In this document: piece after piece, positions 46,298 through 56,559 of the stretch
Numbering within the stretch: position 1 is the first letter of the stretch
Layout of the letters: each line of letters begins with the position of its first letter
NCBI GenBank assembly: GCA_033398695.1
Contig: JAWKAU010000041.1
Span: forward strand, 620,001-684,000
Length of the DNA stretch: 64,000 nucleotides
Reading direction: 5' to 3'
Origin: Orobanche coerulescens
Taxonomy: Eukaryota > Streptophyta > Magnoliopsida > Lamiales > Orobanchaceae
The notes under the pieces: generated by a model
Databases searched by the model: none
What the model was told of the DNA's origin: nothing
The model's input: only the letters and a program-made list of their open reading frames with translations
Program-made: the position numbers and the translations under genes

Positions 46298-46305
46298 GTT
46301 TATAG
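46298..46305 (-). promoter_or_regulatory. TATA-like box of NHL gene
   Basis: The minus strand reads CTATAAAC about 70 bp upstream of the chosen ATG, a suitable distance for a plant core promoter with a short leader. No other control element is claimed. Confidence 0.5.
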
Positions 46306-47083
46306 ATGTTCTTTTTGTTCACTCTTTCCAGGGTATGTTGTTTAGAGTGTTTGTTGCCTGTGGGAAGAAAGGAATAAGGCAGCTTAAGTTACTGTTTTGG
46401 GTAAAGGTATACGATTCTAGTTTAACTTGTAGTGTATGATAGGTATACATTGTCCAAGAATTGGTTGAATTTTGTTTATTTTCTTTGTTTATACCATATA
46501 TATATATATATATATATATGCATGGGAGTATCAAATTGAACTTACCTATGTCCGAATATGTGATTAAATAGGGTATCTGATTAACCAATGGTCGGAATAG
46601 ATAAACGTAGCTTTTGAAATTTCCAAAACCGATACTCGGTTAGTGAAAAATTAATCAACAAATATTAGACGTTGGAAACGGTCATTATGTACAAGACCTT
46701 TCACCAATTGCGCAAATCACAAACACCCCGGTCGAAGGACGCAGTTAGCTAGAGGTTCAAGAAGAAGCAAAAGCGGCCAAAGAGTGAGCTGACTTGATCT
46801 TACTACGAGGATATTATGAAAGACGTAGATTCTCCTCTGAATCAAGTAAGAATTTGAGTATCTAACGCTAAAGATCCCAAATAATCGAGTGCCTCTGATG
46901 GGTGAGCAATTGTTTATAGCTTACTTGATGAGTCTAATTCTACTAGTTCTTCAATTGATGGAGTGTCATTCCAAATCGATGTGTCGTAGAAGATTTTGGA
47001 TAACTAAGAATACAAAAAGTTAAAAATGCTGTGTAAAAAAGAGAATGAACCTAGTGATTTAAATGCGTAATGATATATAAAAA
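46306..47083. other. Upstream flank of NHL gene with (TA)n
   Basis: A (TA)n microsatellite spans about 46495-46519. No gene or transposon end is recognised. It would contain the NHL promoter, bounded by the Mutator-type element at 47093. Confidence 0.5.
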
Positions 47084-47637
47084 TATATATTAGAGTTAAT
47101 TACATAAATCGTCCTTCTGATTTGTCGGGTTTCACAGGTTTAGTCCCTATACTTTTTTTTCAGCGGGTCATGTCCTTGTGATTTTTGATCCGTTACGGGT
47201 TTAGTCCTTGTGGTTTGTCGGGTTTCACAGGTTTAGTCCCTATACTTTTTTTTCAGCGGGTCATGTCCTTGTGGTTATTGATCCGTTACGGGTTTAGTCC
47301 TTTGACCAATAATTCTGTTAGTTGATCATTAATTTGAAGGATATTTTCGTCTTTTCATACATTTTATTATTATTATTTGAGTACGTTGTAATTAGTTCTT
47401 TATTTTATGATTATCTTATACATATAAAGATCGAGTCCTTAATTATTATGGACTCTTAAATCTTCAACTCATTATCTTTAACATCCGAATATAATACACA
47501 ATCATCAATACAAGAAAACCAAAAGACCATAAAACACAAATAACCAAACGATTGGGACATGATAGGTTAACAGTTTCATTTCCTTATTAATTGAGGATAG
47601 TTAATTACAATCATTCATAAGTTACATGGAATGGGGC

Positions 47638-47646
47638 CTATAAATA
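47638..47646 (+). promoter_or_regulatory. TATA-like box inside the Mutator-type element
   Basis: CTATAAATA lies about 160 bp upstream of the polyphenol oxidase piece and is followed by CACATACATTTC, which has the look of a plant leader. Whether it was captured with the gene is inference. Confidence 0.35.
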
Positions 47647-47796
47647 ACACATACATTTCTTTAACTTGCCACACCTCCGAATTGATATTAAAAGCTTGAA
47701 TTACTGAAAATAAGCACATGTTTGATTGGTAAAGTTTTATCTATCTTATCATATCTTATATGACGGTTGGTTGTTACAAAAACCCATGAAACATAC

Positions 47797-48006
47797 GTAG
47801 TTGGGGATGTGCCTGTTGCAAATGGTGCCAAATCGATTGGATCGGTCGAAGCTGGACTCACACCGCTGTGCAAAGATGGGTTGGTGACTCGCCAAATGCT
47901 AATAATGAGGACATGGGCAACTTCTACTCCGCGGGGTATGACCCTTTGTTTTACGTCCACCATTCGAATGTCGACCGTATGTGTAAACTCTGGAAGTATT
48001 TGGGCA
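47797..48006 (+). pseudogene. Polyphenol oxidase fragment (copper B region)
   Basis: One frame gives [10 protein letters not shown], then after a one-base shift near 47855 another gives [40 protein letters not shown] and MCKLWKYLG. This is the copper B site of plant tyrosinase-type polyphenol oxidase, an enzyme that normally oxidises phenols in plastids or vacuoles. The His-His pair is kept, but the second His of the HxxxH pair is Gln, and the usual W of 'DRMW' is Cys. Both sides end in transposon sequence, so only about 70 codons exist. Not functional as an enzyme. Confidence 0.85.
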
Positions 48007-48259
48007 TTATAGGGACTAAATCTGTGAAACCCGACAAACCACAAGGACTAAACTCGTAACGGATCAATACCCACAAGGACATGACCATCTGAAAAAAAAG
48101 TATAGGGACTAAACATGTGAAACCCAACAAACCACAAGGACTAAACCCGTAACGATCAAAAACCACAAGGACATGATCCGGTTAAAAAAAGTATAAGGAC
48201 TAAACCTGTGAAACCCGACAAACTACAAGAACGATTTATGTAATTAACTCTATATATTA

Positions 48260-48634
48260 TTTCATGTTTATTTTCAACATTGATGTTGCTCACGTACTTG
48301 AATGAGCTACTTGTGTTCTTTAAAAATATATATTGGATTTAATGGCTTAAATTTTGTTTATTTATTTAAGGGTAAATTTGGATAATAAATTCGATGCACT
48401 TCTCACATTATTTTATTTGTTTGTTTTCTAGGATATAAAAGAGACCAAATTTGGTGGAATATTGACAGTTATGTGATTATATTGTTGCATCATATTTTCT
48501 CTATAATTATATTATACATAGTTGTGATTATGTTATACATCAGTTGTGATTAGTAGCGTAATCACAGTTAATGTGTATGTTGTACCGTGCATCATGTTAT
48601 GAGATACTCCGACACGATTTGGTGGTGGTTCAAT
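48260..48634. other. Short spacer between two transposons
   Basis: AT-rich, no frame of interest. A short pair of GTTGTGATTA words at about 48518-48555 is the only repeat seen. Confidence 0.4.
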
Positions 48635-48959
48635 AATCACTACTACAAATATGGGCTTAGGAGATGCTGCTTGCATAGCGTTTTTTCAAAAACGCTATGC
48701 AAGAAATGCACTTAGACAGCGCTTCATGAGAAAAGCGTTATCTAAGTTATTATCATAATTTTTAAAAATAAATTGAAAATAAAAGAAAATGCTTCAATAG
48801 CGTTTATTTTGAAAACGCTATATTAGTTTTTATCTTCGATAGCGTTTCGGATAACGCTATGCTAGTTAGCAATTTTTAAGTAATATTTTGATTTTTTATT
48901 AATTTCTAATGCTACAATAGCGCTTTCAAAAGCGTTTTTGAAGTCCACATATCTTAATT

Positions 48960-50312
48960 AAAATTTTGAACCTCATTTCTCACTTCATTCATTTCGTCTT
49001 ATTCTATCCTCTTCTCTCTCTCTCCCTCTCAAATCTTCTTGGCGACATCTCAAAATATGCAGGAAACACAGGCACACAATCGGTAAGAGGCACACACACA
49101 CAAACATCGATATACACACCAATCGTGCAAACACTAAATCGGCCATATAGACCCGCTGCGAACTAGGCGGCTCAGGCGGTGGCGAGGTTTCAGCGTGCTG
49201 CAGCGCGGAGGTGCTGGTGCTGGTGCGGGCTCGGCTTTTCGGTTCTCGAGGTGAGTTCGGTTCTGAGTTTGGGTAAAGTACGGTGTTATGGGTTTGTGGA
49301 TTTGGGATTCTGTGTTGGTACAAATCAGGTCATGGGTTCTGAGTCGGACGAACTCGGATGGGGACCTGAGTTCGATTGGGATTTAATTTGTGGTTTTATA
49401 TTGGTTTCTGAGGTCCGATTACTCGGGCTATGATGTTTGGGTTCGGCCGTGGCCATGGTTTGCCGGGAACAAGCCGTGATAAACATGTCTGGGAATTGAT
49501 TATAGGTTGAGTGGCTTTGGGTTGGCTCAGTTGAGAGATTCTCATTTTGTTCAATTAATTGGTACGAAGATGAAACAATAGTGCAAAAGGTGTCGAGAAT
49601 TAAGGCTGCTTCGGTCGTTCGGCAGGATTTGATGTGTTTTTATGTATTTTTCTGCTTCGGTCGTTCGGCAGGATCCTAATACGAGTCCGTTTATATTTTG
49701 TGATTGTTTTTCTCCTTTTTTCTAAACTCCTTTGATGTCAGGAGCTAATATAACTCTTTTTGAAAAGTTCTTATTCAACAAATTGGAAGAAGCAGGTAAT
49801 TTTATCTGTGGTTTACTAAATGTACTTTTATTAAAAACAAGAACATGTTAGTTTATTACTTTTGGGCGTAACTATGAAAACTCCTATGTGTTTCTTTACT
49901 AATAAAGGTTGACATAATTACGGACTTTCCTCTCAACCAACTACTTTAATTTTTTATACTAATGATTGTAATGGAGCATACTTTCAAGGTACTATGCGTA
50001 TATAGACTACAGAACATGAAAACACTGTTTTTGCTGCTCGACTTTCTTGTAGTTGAGTTTATATCTTGGAATCTATAGGACCAGTTACAATATAAGTTGA
50101 GTCTTATTTTTATCATCCACGAGTTTGTGATGTGTTGCAGTTGTTGGTCTTCGCAAGAAGAGGACCTAATTCTTCTGAGAAGTAACAAGCTGGATAAAGC
50201 ATTACATCTCATTCAGGTAAATATGTACTTGCCACCATGATCGAGCTTGTTTATGAGCATGCTAGAAATATGCAGTTTCTGAAACTAAGCTTTCGACTTT
50301 GTTTACCTACAG
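48960..50312 (+). other. Left interior of CACTA-1, unassigned
   Basis: A CT-rich leader-like stretch (48985-49035), a GC-rich block (49160-49290) and intron-like AT-rich DNA follow one another. Frames at 48966-49166 and 49179-49433 have no recognised domain. The GTPase P-loop exons that precede the EHD part in a real gene are not found here, so this portion either comes from another gene or is too decayed to see. Confidence 0.4.
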
Positions 50313-51689
50313 CTGCTTGAACATATAACACTTGTGGATACTCCTGGAGTTTTATCCGGAGAAAAGCAAGGAAAGCAAAGAAGCTATGATTTTATAGGTG
50401 TCATATCATGGTTTGCAGCTTGTTTGATCCCCATAAACTGGACGTCAGTGATGAGTTCAAACGGGTAATTTCATCACTACGTGGTCATGATGACAAGATT
50501 CGAGTTGTTTTGAACAAGGCTGATCAAGTTGATACTCAGCAGGCAAGTTTCTCCCTTTAAACTGTGTGCGTGTGTGTGTGTGTGTTTCTTATGTGATTCC
50601 TTACGTAACATTTCAGTTGATGAGAGTTTATGGTGCACTAATGTGGTCACTTGAAAAAGTTCTGAACACTCCTGAGGTCTCTCATGTTTATATTGGGTAG
50701 GTGCATCTTCAAAACAACATTTACAACTCACTAATCCTCGAAGTTTATTACTATTAAGCAAATATAACAAGATTACAGGATTGAACTGCAATGGGATTAC
50801 TATCATCAACATATGGTCCCTTGCTATAGCATAATGTTGGATCCTCCCTCTAAAGAAGCTCGTTTCATTTTTTGTTGGATCAAGTTTGTTTTCATAAATT
50901 AATTTTCACGTTTTCAAGTTCTTGTTGTTTGATTTGATTAAATATAAGTTGATCCCTATTTTCAACTTGTTTGATTAGACTTTAAAATCGCTTACGTAAA
51001 AAGTAGGAGCTTTTTAATGATTGGATTTCTTGTGAATTCTAGATCATTTAACGACAAGCTGTGAATGAAGTTGTCATCGGTCTGTGGGCAAAGAACTTTT
51101 GAAAAAGAGCAGGATGACCTACTCCTGGACTTGATAGATATACCAAAGAATGTTGTGATCGCGGGTATGCAAAATATATTACATGTTAGTTTAGTAAACG
51201 TGTTATATTTGTATTTGGCAAATAAGGGTTACTCAAAATCAATACTCTGTCGTTAAAGAAAATATATACTATATTGGCAGATCAATAAATTTGTGAAACG
51301 TCTAGAGCCGCCAAGATCCATGCCTACATAATTAGCCATCTAAAAAGGAGATGCCGACTTTAATGGGGAAAGTTAAAGCGCGAAACGACTTATTGAGAAT
51401 CTTGAAAATGTATTTGGAAAGGTACATTTTCGGTTTTAACGTTGCCATACTCTCCTAATCGAACCTAATTTTGCGCACGGATAGATACATACCGCTTCTC
51501 GGAAACCTAAAATGGATATTTTTGACTTCTATATAGGTTCAACAAGAATACCATTTACCGGTTGGGGACTTTCCAGATGTGGAGCAATTTCGAGAAGTCC
51601 TAGGTCGTTACAACATTGACGAGTTTGAGAAGTTGAAGCCAAAAATGATTCAAGTTGTCGACGATATGCACGGCTTTGACATATTGTAA
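50313..51689 (+). pseudogene. Captured EH-domain (EHD) GTPase gene, C-terminal exons
   Basis: Five exon pieces with splice-like borders: 50313-50542, 50617-50697, 51043-51164, 51281-51421 and 51537-51689. They translate to [19 protein letters not shown] (G3 box DTPG), [20 protein letters not shown] and NKADQVDTQQ (G4 box), LMRVYGALMWSLEKVLNTPE, FEKEQDDLLLDL and FPDVEQFREVLGRYNIDEFE, ending in TAA. This matches plant EHD proteins, dynamin-like GTPases of endocytic recycling. The P-loop and EH domains are absent. Decay: about 20 bp lost in exon 1, GC instead of GT at its donor site, one-base losses and a stop in exon 3, stops in exon 4. Introns are retained, so capture was at DNA level. Confidence 0.88.
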
Positions 51690-52181
51690 TGTTTTCCACC
51701 ATGATCGAGCAAACTGAGCTTGTTCAGGACGAAAACCAGGCGTTAGAACTATCAAATGAAGTTAATATTTGTGATTTAAATAAATTATATCAAAGAAATT
51801 TGGATTGTGCATTTTGTCTATTTTTATTGTATTTATGAATTTTTTTGGAATATTACTGGTAAAAACAAAATGCATAATAACAATGAAATTTTAAAAAATA
51901 TCACTTAGAAAATGCTTTTTTAAGTGCTGTTGAAGTAATATTATATATTAAATATCCTACTTGCATAGCACATACCAAAGTGTTATTTAAGCAATGCACT
52001 TAGAAACCACATACTTATATAGCGCTTTAAAAAATGTTATCTAAGTATGCTACTTGCATAGCTCTAAAAAAACGCTATGCAAGTCATATGCACTTGCATA
52101 GCGGCGGCTTACATAGCGCTCAAAAGCGCTATGTAAGTGCAAAAAAAAGCGTTATGCAAGTGAAAATTTGTAGTAGTGAAT

Positions 52182-52860
52182 GTTGCATTAAGTCCCAAAA
52201 TACTTGAGCAACCCATGCATAGACAAAGGTAGCCAAACTCAAACTCGAACCAAAATAACTAATTTAGTCACATATAGAGCACTCACAACAAAATTCTTTT
52301 AAACATTTACTATCTTCATATTTAAGCGAGACGAATAAAAAATGTGATAAACCTCTCATTCGTCAAATTTCTTAATTTTTGGTTGGATCCACTAAATTTT
52401 TTAGACATACTCATTAAATTTTTCAAAATTAACATTCTAAAATAATACCTCAAATTTATGACAATCACAATTGTTTTAATTAAGTCCATCAGTAATCAGA
52501 AATGCGCATCACAATATTTTAATAATATAATTTATCTGATAAGAAAACATTGAACAATTCAATGTGTAATTAAATAGGATCGATCCTGAAATTCTAGTGC
52601 TATGTGCGTAGAAAAAAATGTGGCATTAAAAACATTTCTATAGTTCTTTCCTATGGAAAACTTAATTCTAACTAGAATTATAAACCATGTAAATACACAG
52701 AACGGCTTCAAAAGTCTAATTTGTCTTAATTACAAGCAACATAAATTAATAAAAAAAATGAAGAAACACACCTTGCATATTGCACTTCATGAAACCAAAA
52801 AAAAAATGACACTGGAAATGGAACCTTCTTTCATATGCTACTACGAAAAAGTAAGACCAT
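52182..52860. other. AT-rich spacer right of CACTA-1
   Basis: No gene. The frame at 52653-52958 is low in complexity and runs into the GGGTAACTCG repeats, so it is judged chance. Confidence 0.4.
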
Positions 52861-52970
52861 CTCCTTACCCGTGTAACTCGAATTCTGTTTCGGGTAACTC
52901 GATTTTGTTATGGGTAACTCGTTCCAAAAACCCGGATTCGGGTAACTCGATTGTCTAATTGTGTTACCCT

Positions 52971-53245
52971 TATCACATCTCAAAATCGCTCCGCCGTAGC
53001 ATGATATTGTCCGCTCTGGGCACTCTCCTCTGAGCTGGCCCTCACGATTTTGTTTCTGGGAGCCCGCGAGCAGCTTCTCAGGAGGTCACCCATCCTGAGA
53101 CTACTCTCGTCCGAGCACGCTTAACTTCGGAGTTTCCATCTCCTCGAAGCCACTGGGCTCCCAAAAGGCCTCGTGCTATTTGGAGGCGGGCATGCATATA
53201 TAAGACACTTCGCCCCCTCTCCGCTAGTCGATGTGGGATATCACA
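52971..53245 (-). mobile_element. Cassandra-type solo LTR with 5S rRNA sequence
   Basis: A 275-bp unit flanked by an exact 5-bp duplication ACCCT (52966-52970 and 53246-53250). The minus strand begins TGTGATATCCCACATCG and contains GGAAACTCCGAAGTTAAGCG, GTGCTCGGACGAGAGTAG and GGATGGGTGACCTCCTGAGA, which is the 5S rRNA region with its A- and C-box promoter parts, and later GCCCAGAGCGGACAATATC. This is the signature of Cassandra, a small non-autonomous LTR element. There is no internal region, so it is a solo LTR. Copy 2 of the host repeat shows the empty site at 55204-55208. Confidence 0.9.
53063..53150 (-). promoter_or_regulatory. 5S-derived Pol III promoter within Cassandra LTR
   Basis: The minus strand carries AGTTAAGCGTGCTCGG (A-box region) and GGATGGGTGACC (C-box region) in 5S order and spacing. 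It is not a ribosomal gene: the 5S ends are replaced by LTR sequence and no tandem 5S array exists. In Cassandra these boxes are thought to allow Pol III transcription. Confidence 0.7.
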
Positions 53246-53754
53246 ACCCTATTGTCAATCTTCCTCAATATTGTATATTTTTTAAAGTCGACTCGAAATT
53301 ATGTTACTCGAAAATACAATATATGACTCGAATGTATTCAAGTAAAAGTCAATTCCGATAATTTAAGTATCAAAAGAATTGTTGCTAAATTTGGGACAAA
53401 AACAATAATAATATATATAGATCAAATCAAGTTTTCACTCTCCAGTGGTAATAGTTTGCCCTTTTTCACTCCTGCTCTGAATTCAGGGACGGTTGCAGGG
53501 GAGACAGCCCAGGCCCACGCTTGGAGAATCCCCAAATTTAACCACTGAATTTTTTTCTGCCATTTTTTTTTCTCCAGTGGTAATCTGCCATTTTTTTTCA
53601 TAGTTTAATGGGCAGAAAGGAAGAAGAAAAGAAGGGGGATAGGGGAAATGGGATAAAAAAGCATGCAAATTTTGAGGGACACGAAATCCTCATGAGCTCT
53701 CAACCAATTTTTTTTTCTTTTTTTTTTTTTTTTTTAAACTAGTAGGAATGATTA

Positions 53755-53938
53755 GTAGTAATCCGTATGTCTCATCCAAAGATTGACACAAAACGTTAAT
53801 CAATTTATTTTAGGTAATAATTGTTATAAATAATAATGGTAAATATGTAGTGGAGATTAAAAAGTAAAAATTATTGATTATAAATGCGTGACAGAGATTA
53901 TTGATAGAAATATAAATTTCTGGACAGAACGGAGGGAG
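53755..53938. mobile_element. Stowaway-like MITE, second
   Basis: About 184 bp, flanked by TA. The right end inverted reads CTCCCTCCGTTCTGTCCAG, the classic Stowaway terminus. The left end (GTAGTAATCCGTATGTCTCA) is an altered match. Interior is AT-rich. Confidence 0.6.
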
Positions 53939-53940
53939 TA

Positions 53941-54516
53941 TTATATTTTTTAATCGGTTATTTAAATATACATTGAGCCACACTTACGTGTTTTTTTTTT
54001 AACCAAAATAAAAAATAAAAAGCTAAAAATTCCGAAAAAACTAAGAATTTGAAGACTTTGGAACTTGAGTACCCAAAGAAAAACTAATATTTCCTCCGAA
54101 ACGTGAACCGGTCCCATAAAAGACACTCATCTGTATTTTATATCACATGCCTTTATTTTTATATAATTTGAGATAACTCGTGCCATGATAGTATGATGAC
54201 GATATAATTAAATTAAAATGATTAAATTATCAAATTATCTTCTTAGATCAACAAAATATGTTGGCTTTCGAAAGTCTGCAGTGGTTGCTTCGCCGAAGCA
54301 GGCCGACCGCAAAAAAAATTGTCACTTAGGGTCTGGCGGCCGCCGTCGCGCAGGTCGGCAGGCGGACGCAATAAAAAAAATCTGGCTGGTAGCTGGAGGT
54401 CTGTCGGAGAACGGGACAACATTTTTTTTTAAAAGAGACGTCCATTGTGGACGGGGTTGAGGCGGGACCCACCAACCTATGAGATAAAGAAAATATCGAG
54501 AAGTACAAACAACCAG
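53941..54516. other. Spacer with a GC-rich block
   Basis: AT-rich except 54255-54410, which contains GGCGGCCGCCGTCGCGCAGG (54337-54356) and paired GCAGGCCGACCGC / GTCGGCAGGCGGACGC words, each followed by an A-run. No coding or transposon identity is recognised. The frames at 54218-54460 and 54322-54600 overlap on opposite strands and have no known motif. Confidence 0.4.
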
Positions 54517-54519
54517 TCC

Positions 54520-54775
54520 CGAATTATGACCAAAAATGGGCCATAATTCGAATCCTAAATCTAAAAAACGAAGTACCTGAGGCCCGTTAAAGAAATACAA
54601 AGTGCACCACTAAAGTCGTGGACTAATGTGCGGACCGGTAGGAAAAAAAAGCACTTCCGATTTATGACCAAAAATAGGCCATAATCCGGATCCTAGAAAC
54701 TAAAATGCCAGCGGACCGCTAGTGAAATACAAGGTGCACCACTAAAATCGTGGGATAATGTGCGGACCCATAGCA
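54520..54775. repeat. ~139-bp tandem duplication
   Basis: Two diverged units begin near 54524 and 54663; both contain ATGACCAAAAAT(G/A)GGCCATAA, AAATACAA(A/G)GTGCACCACT and ATGTGCGGACC. They directly abut the LINE RNase H remnant, so they may be repeats in a LINE 3' region. Confidence 0.7.
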
Positions 54776-54798
54776 ATAAATCAATCAATGATGAAATA

Positions 54799-55119
54799 CT
54801 ACCTAAATCTAAAAGAAGGGTAACCAAGCTGATCCATCCGTATAAGAGAGAGAAGAAACGGAGGAGCAGTATCATTTGTATAAGTTTGGATACCGAGGGA
54901 CGACATGCCGAGCTCAGAGAGAATGTGAGTGACTCTGTACTGAATGTCTGGGAGAATGTGTCGGATACGCATAAGGGTGTGACGAACCTGCCAAGAGCCC
55001 CGATGGCAAGATGAGAGCAGGGTCATCACAGCAACAACATCAAGCTCGATCCAAACATGTCTCGATCTCTGGGAAGCCAAAATCAGTCCTATAGCAAGCG
55101 CCTGGATCTCTGCATCCAA
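54799..55119 (-). pseudogene. RNase H-like remnant of a LINE
   Basis: A frame of 106 codons reads MDAEIQALAIGLILASQRSR, HVWIELDVVAVMTLLSS, SWQVRHTLMRIRHILPDIQY and RVTHILSE. This pattern (AE...AL..GL..A...G....W.E.D....V.L) is that of the RVT_3 RNase H domain at the end of plant L1-type LINEs and related host genes. The catalytic Asp after WIEL is kept; the terminal HxxREGNxxAD motif has decayed to HILSELGMSS. No RT domain is nearby, so it is a fragment. Confidence 0.7.
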
Positions 55120-55121
55120 AC

Positions 55122-55511
55122 CCGGATTCGGGTAACTCGATTTTGTTATGAGTAACTCGTTCCGAAAACCCGGATTCGGGTAACTCGATTGTCTAATTGT
55201 GTTACCCTATTGTCAATCTTCCTCAATATTGTATATTTTTTAAAGTTGACTCGAAATTATGTTACTCGAAAATACAATATATAACTCGAATGTATTTGAG
55301 TAAAGGTCAATTCCAATAATTTAGATATCAAAAGAGTCGTTGCAAGTTGAGAAAAAAAATAATAATATATATAAATCAAACAAGTTTTCCCTCTGCAGTG
55401 GGAAAAGCTTGCCCTTTTTCACTCCTGCTCTGAATTCAGGGACGGTTGCAGGGGAGACAGCCCAGGCCCACGCTTGGAGAATCCCCAAATTTAACCACTG
55501 AATTTTTTTAT
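55122..55511 (+). repeat. GTAACTCG repeat family, copy 2 (uninterrupted)
   Basis: Continuous counterpart of copy 1, without the Cassandra LTR. It shows the ancestral empty site for Cassandra (ACCCT once, 55204-55208) and, in inverted sense, the empty site for CACTA-2 (AAA at 55254-55256). The two copies diverge by scattered changes and end together near CCACTGAATTTTTTT. Confidence 0.82.
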
Positions 55512-56161
55512 TTAATTAAGTGTGTTATATTTAAATTTTACTTAATTAATATAATATGAAGAGCCTCAAAATTAGATTTTATCCTTTATGACTTGCAGCA
55601 AATAGGCGAAATTTCTCGGCCTCAGGGCCCTCACCCCCGGTCCAAAAGGGATTGATGGAGGAATTAAATCATGGTGACTCAACGACCCATTAAATGGGAA
55701 GAACAGTGTCTAATGCTTCATGAGGCTATCCCATGTGGAGGATAAAACTCCCACATCATGCCGCTGGTGACTAACTCGCGTCTTCAGAAAGAATCGCCAC
55801 CCAAGAACTGGAATTTGTCCAAGCAAACTTTTATCCTTTATGACTTGTTTGATGAATTGTCTACTAGAAATGAGAATTTTGATCTCCTCAAATTATTTTG
55901 GAGCTAACCACATTTATGTGCGATTTTCCAACATTTTTTATTTTTTTTTTTATTTTTTTGGCGTTTAATATCGAGTCAGGAGCCTTGTTTTATAAGCTTC
56001 ATGACTTCCATCTAGGGGCCTCAAATTTGATGGCATCGACTATAAATGCTTTTTTATTTGATACCTAACATAAAAATTTATCAATTATCTTTATCGACTA
56101 AATGTCAAATACACTCCATACTAGAGTGGAAACGTGTTTTGACCTTTTACATATAACATTA
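55512..56161. other. Spacer, no recognised gene
   Basis: AT-rich with a patch at 55610-55800 that has a normal base composition but no long frame. It lies between the direct copy 2 and the inverted copy 3 of the GTAACTCG repeat, so it would be the loop of a hairpin if CACTA-2 is ignored. Confidence 0.4.
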
Positions 56162-56272
56162 TTTTTTTTTGTCCCAAGTTTAGTAACAACTCTTTTGATA
56201 CACAAATTGTCGAAATTGACCTTTACTCGAATAAATTCGAGTCATATATTGTAATTTCGAGTAACATAATTT
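56162..56272 (-). repeat. GTAACTCG repeat family, copy 3, left part
   Basis: Inverted relative to copies 1 and 2 and cut at 56272 by CACTA-2. It resumes at 61914 with TTTCGAGTCAACTTTAAAAA. Joining both sides with one TTT gives sequence that agrees with the inverse of copy 2. Confidence 0.82.
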
Positions 56273-56559
56273 CACTACTACAAAAACAAGCAAAGAGATC
56301 CAGACTAAAAGACCCGTTGATAAAGATAACGGGTCTCTTTAATATAAGAGACCTGATATTATAAACAACAGGTCTCTTATATGTCAAATGGGCCCGTCAT
56401 TTTTTTGTGAGAGACTTAAGAGACCCGTTGTTTTTATTGACGGGTCTCTAATGTGTAAGAAATAAGAGACCCGTTGCTTTTGTTGACGGGTCTCTAAAGT
56501 GTAAAAACTTAAGAGACCTGTTGTTTAACCCAACCGGTCTCTTCTTTTCTTCTTCATAT

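Larger units (their letters stand above)
47093..48250. mobile_element. Mutator-type element with captured gene (Pack-MULE)
   Basis: A 1158-bp element with long inverted ends beginning GAGTTAATTACATAAATCGT and flanked by a 9-bp duplication TATATATTA (47084-47092 and 48251-48259), the Mutator length; because the duplication is AT-rich, the ends carry more weight. Each arm of about 210-240 bp holds two or more copies of a ~97-bp unit (GTTTAGTCCTTGTGGTTTGT and GGGTTTCACAGG). Between the arms is a piece of a polyphenol oxidase gene. No transposase is present, so this is a non-autonomous gene-carrying element. Confidence 0.82.
48638..52178. mobile_element. CACTA-1, non-autonomous CACTA element
   Basis: A 3541-bp element with ends CACTACTACAAATAT and AAATTTGTAGTAGTG, flanked by the 3-bp duplication AAT (48635-48637 and 52179-52181). 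Subterminal regions (48655-48935 and 51945-52165) contain many direct and inverted copies of a word like GCATAGCGTTTTT / AACGCTATGCAAG, the usual sites where CACTA transposase binds. No transposase gene is present. The interior is host-derived: a decayed multi-exon EHD gene on the right and GC-rich exon-like sequence of unknown origin on the left (49000-49430). Confidence 0.92.
52865..53520 (+). repeat. GTAACTCG repeat family, copy 1 (holds Cassandra LTR)
   Basis: Starts with short tandem words GGGTAACTCG (52868-52945), is interrupted by the Cassandra LTR, and continues to about 53555 with TTGTCAATCTTCCTCAATAT, GACTCGAAATTATGTTACTC and GACGGTTGCAGGGGAGACAG. It is strongly similar to copy 2 at 55122-55511. 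The family also occurs inverted at 56162-56272 plus 61914-62160, and again at 62390-62515. No coding potential; classification unknown. Confidence 0.8.

Noticed and set aside
53063..53150. 5S rRNA gene
   Set aside because: The sequence is part of an LTR with TG start and 5-bp duplication; the 5S ends are missing, so it is Cassandra rather than a ribosomal gene.
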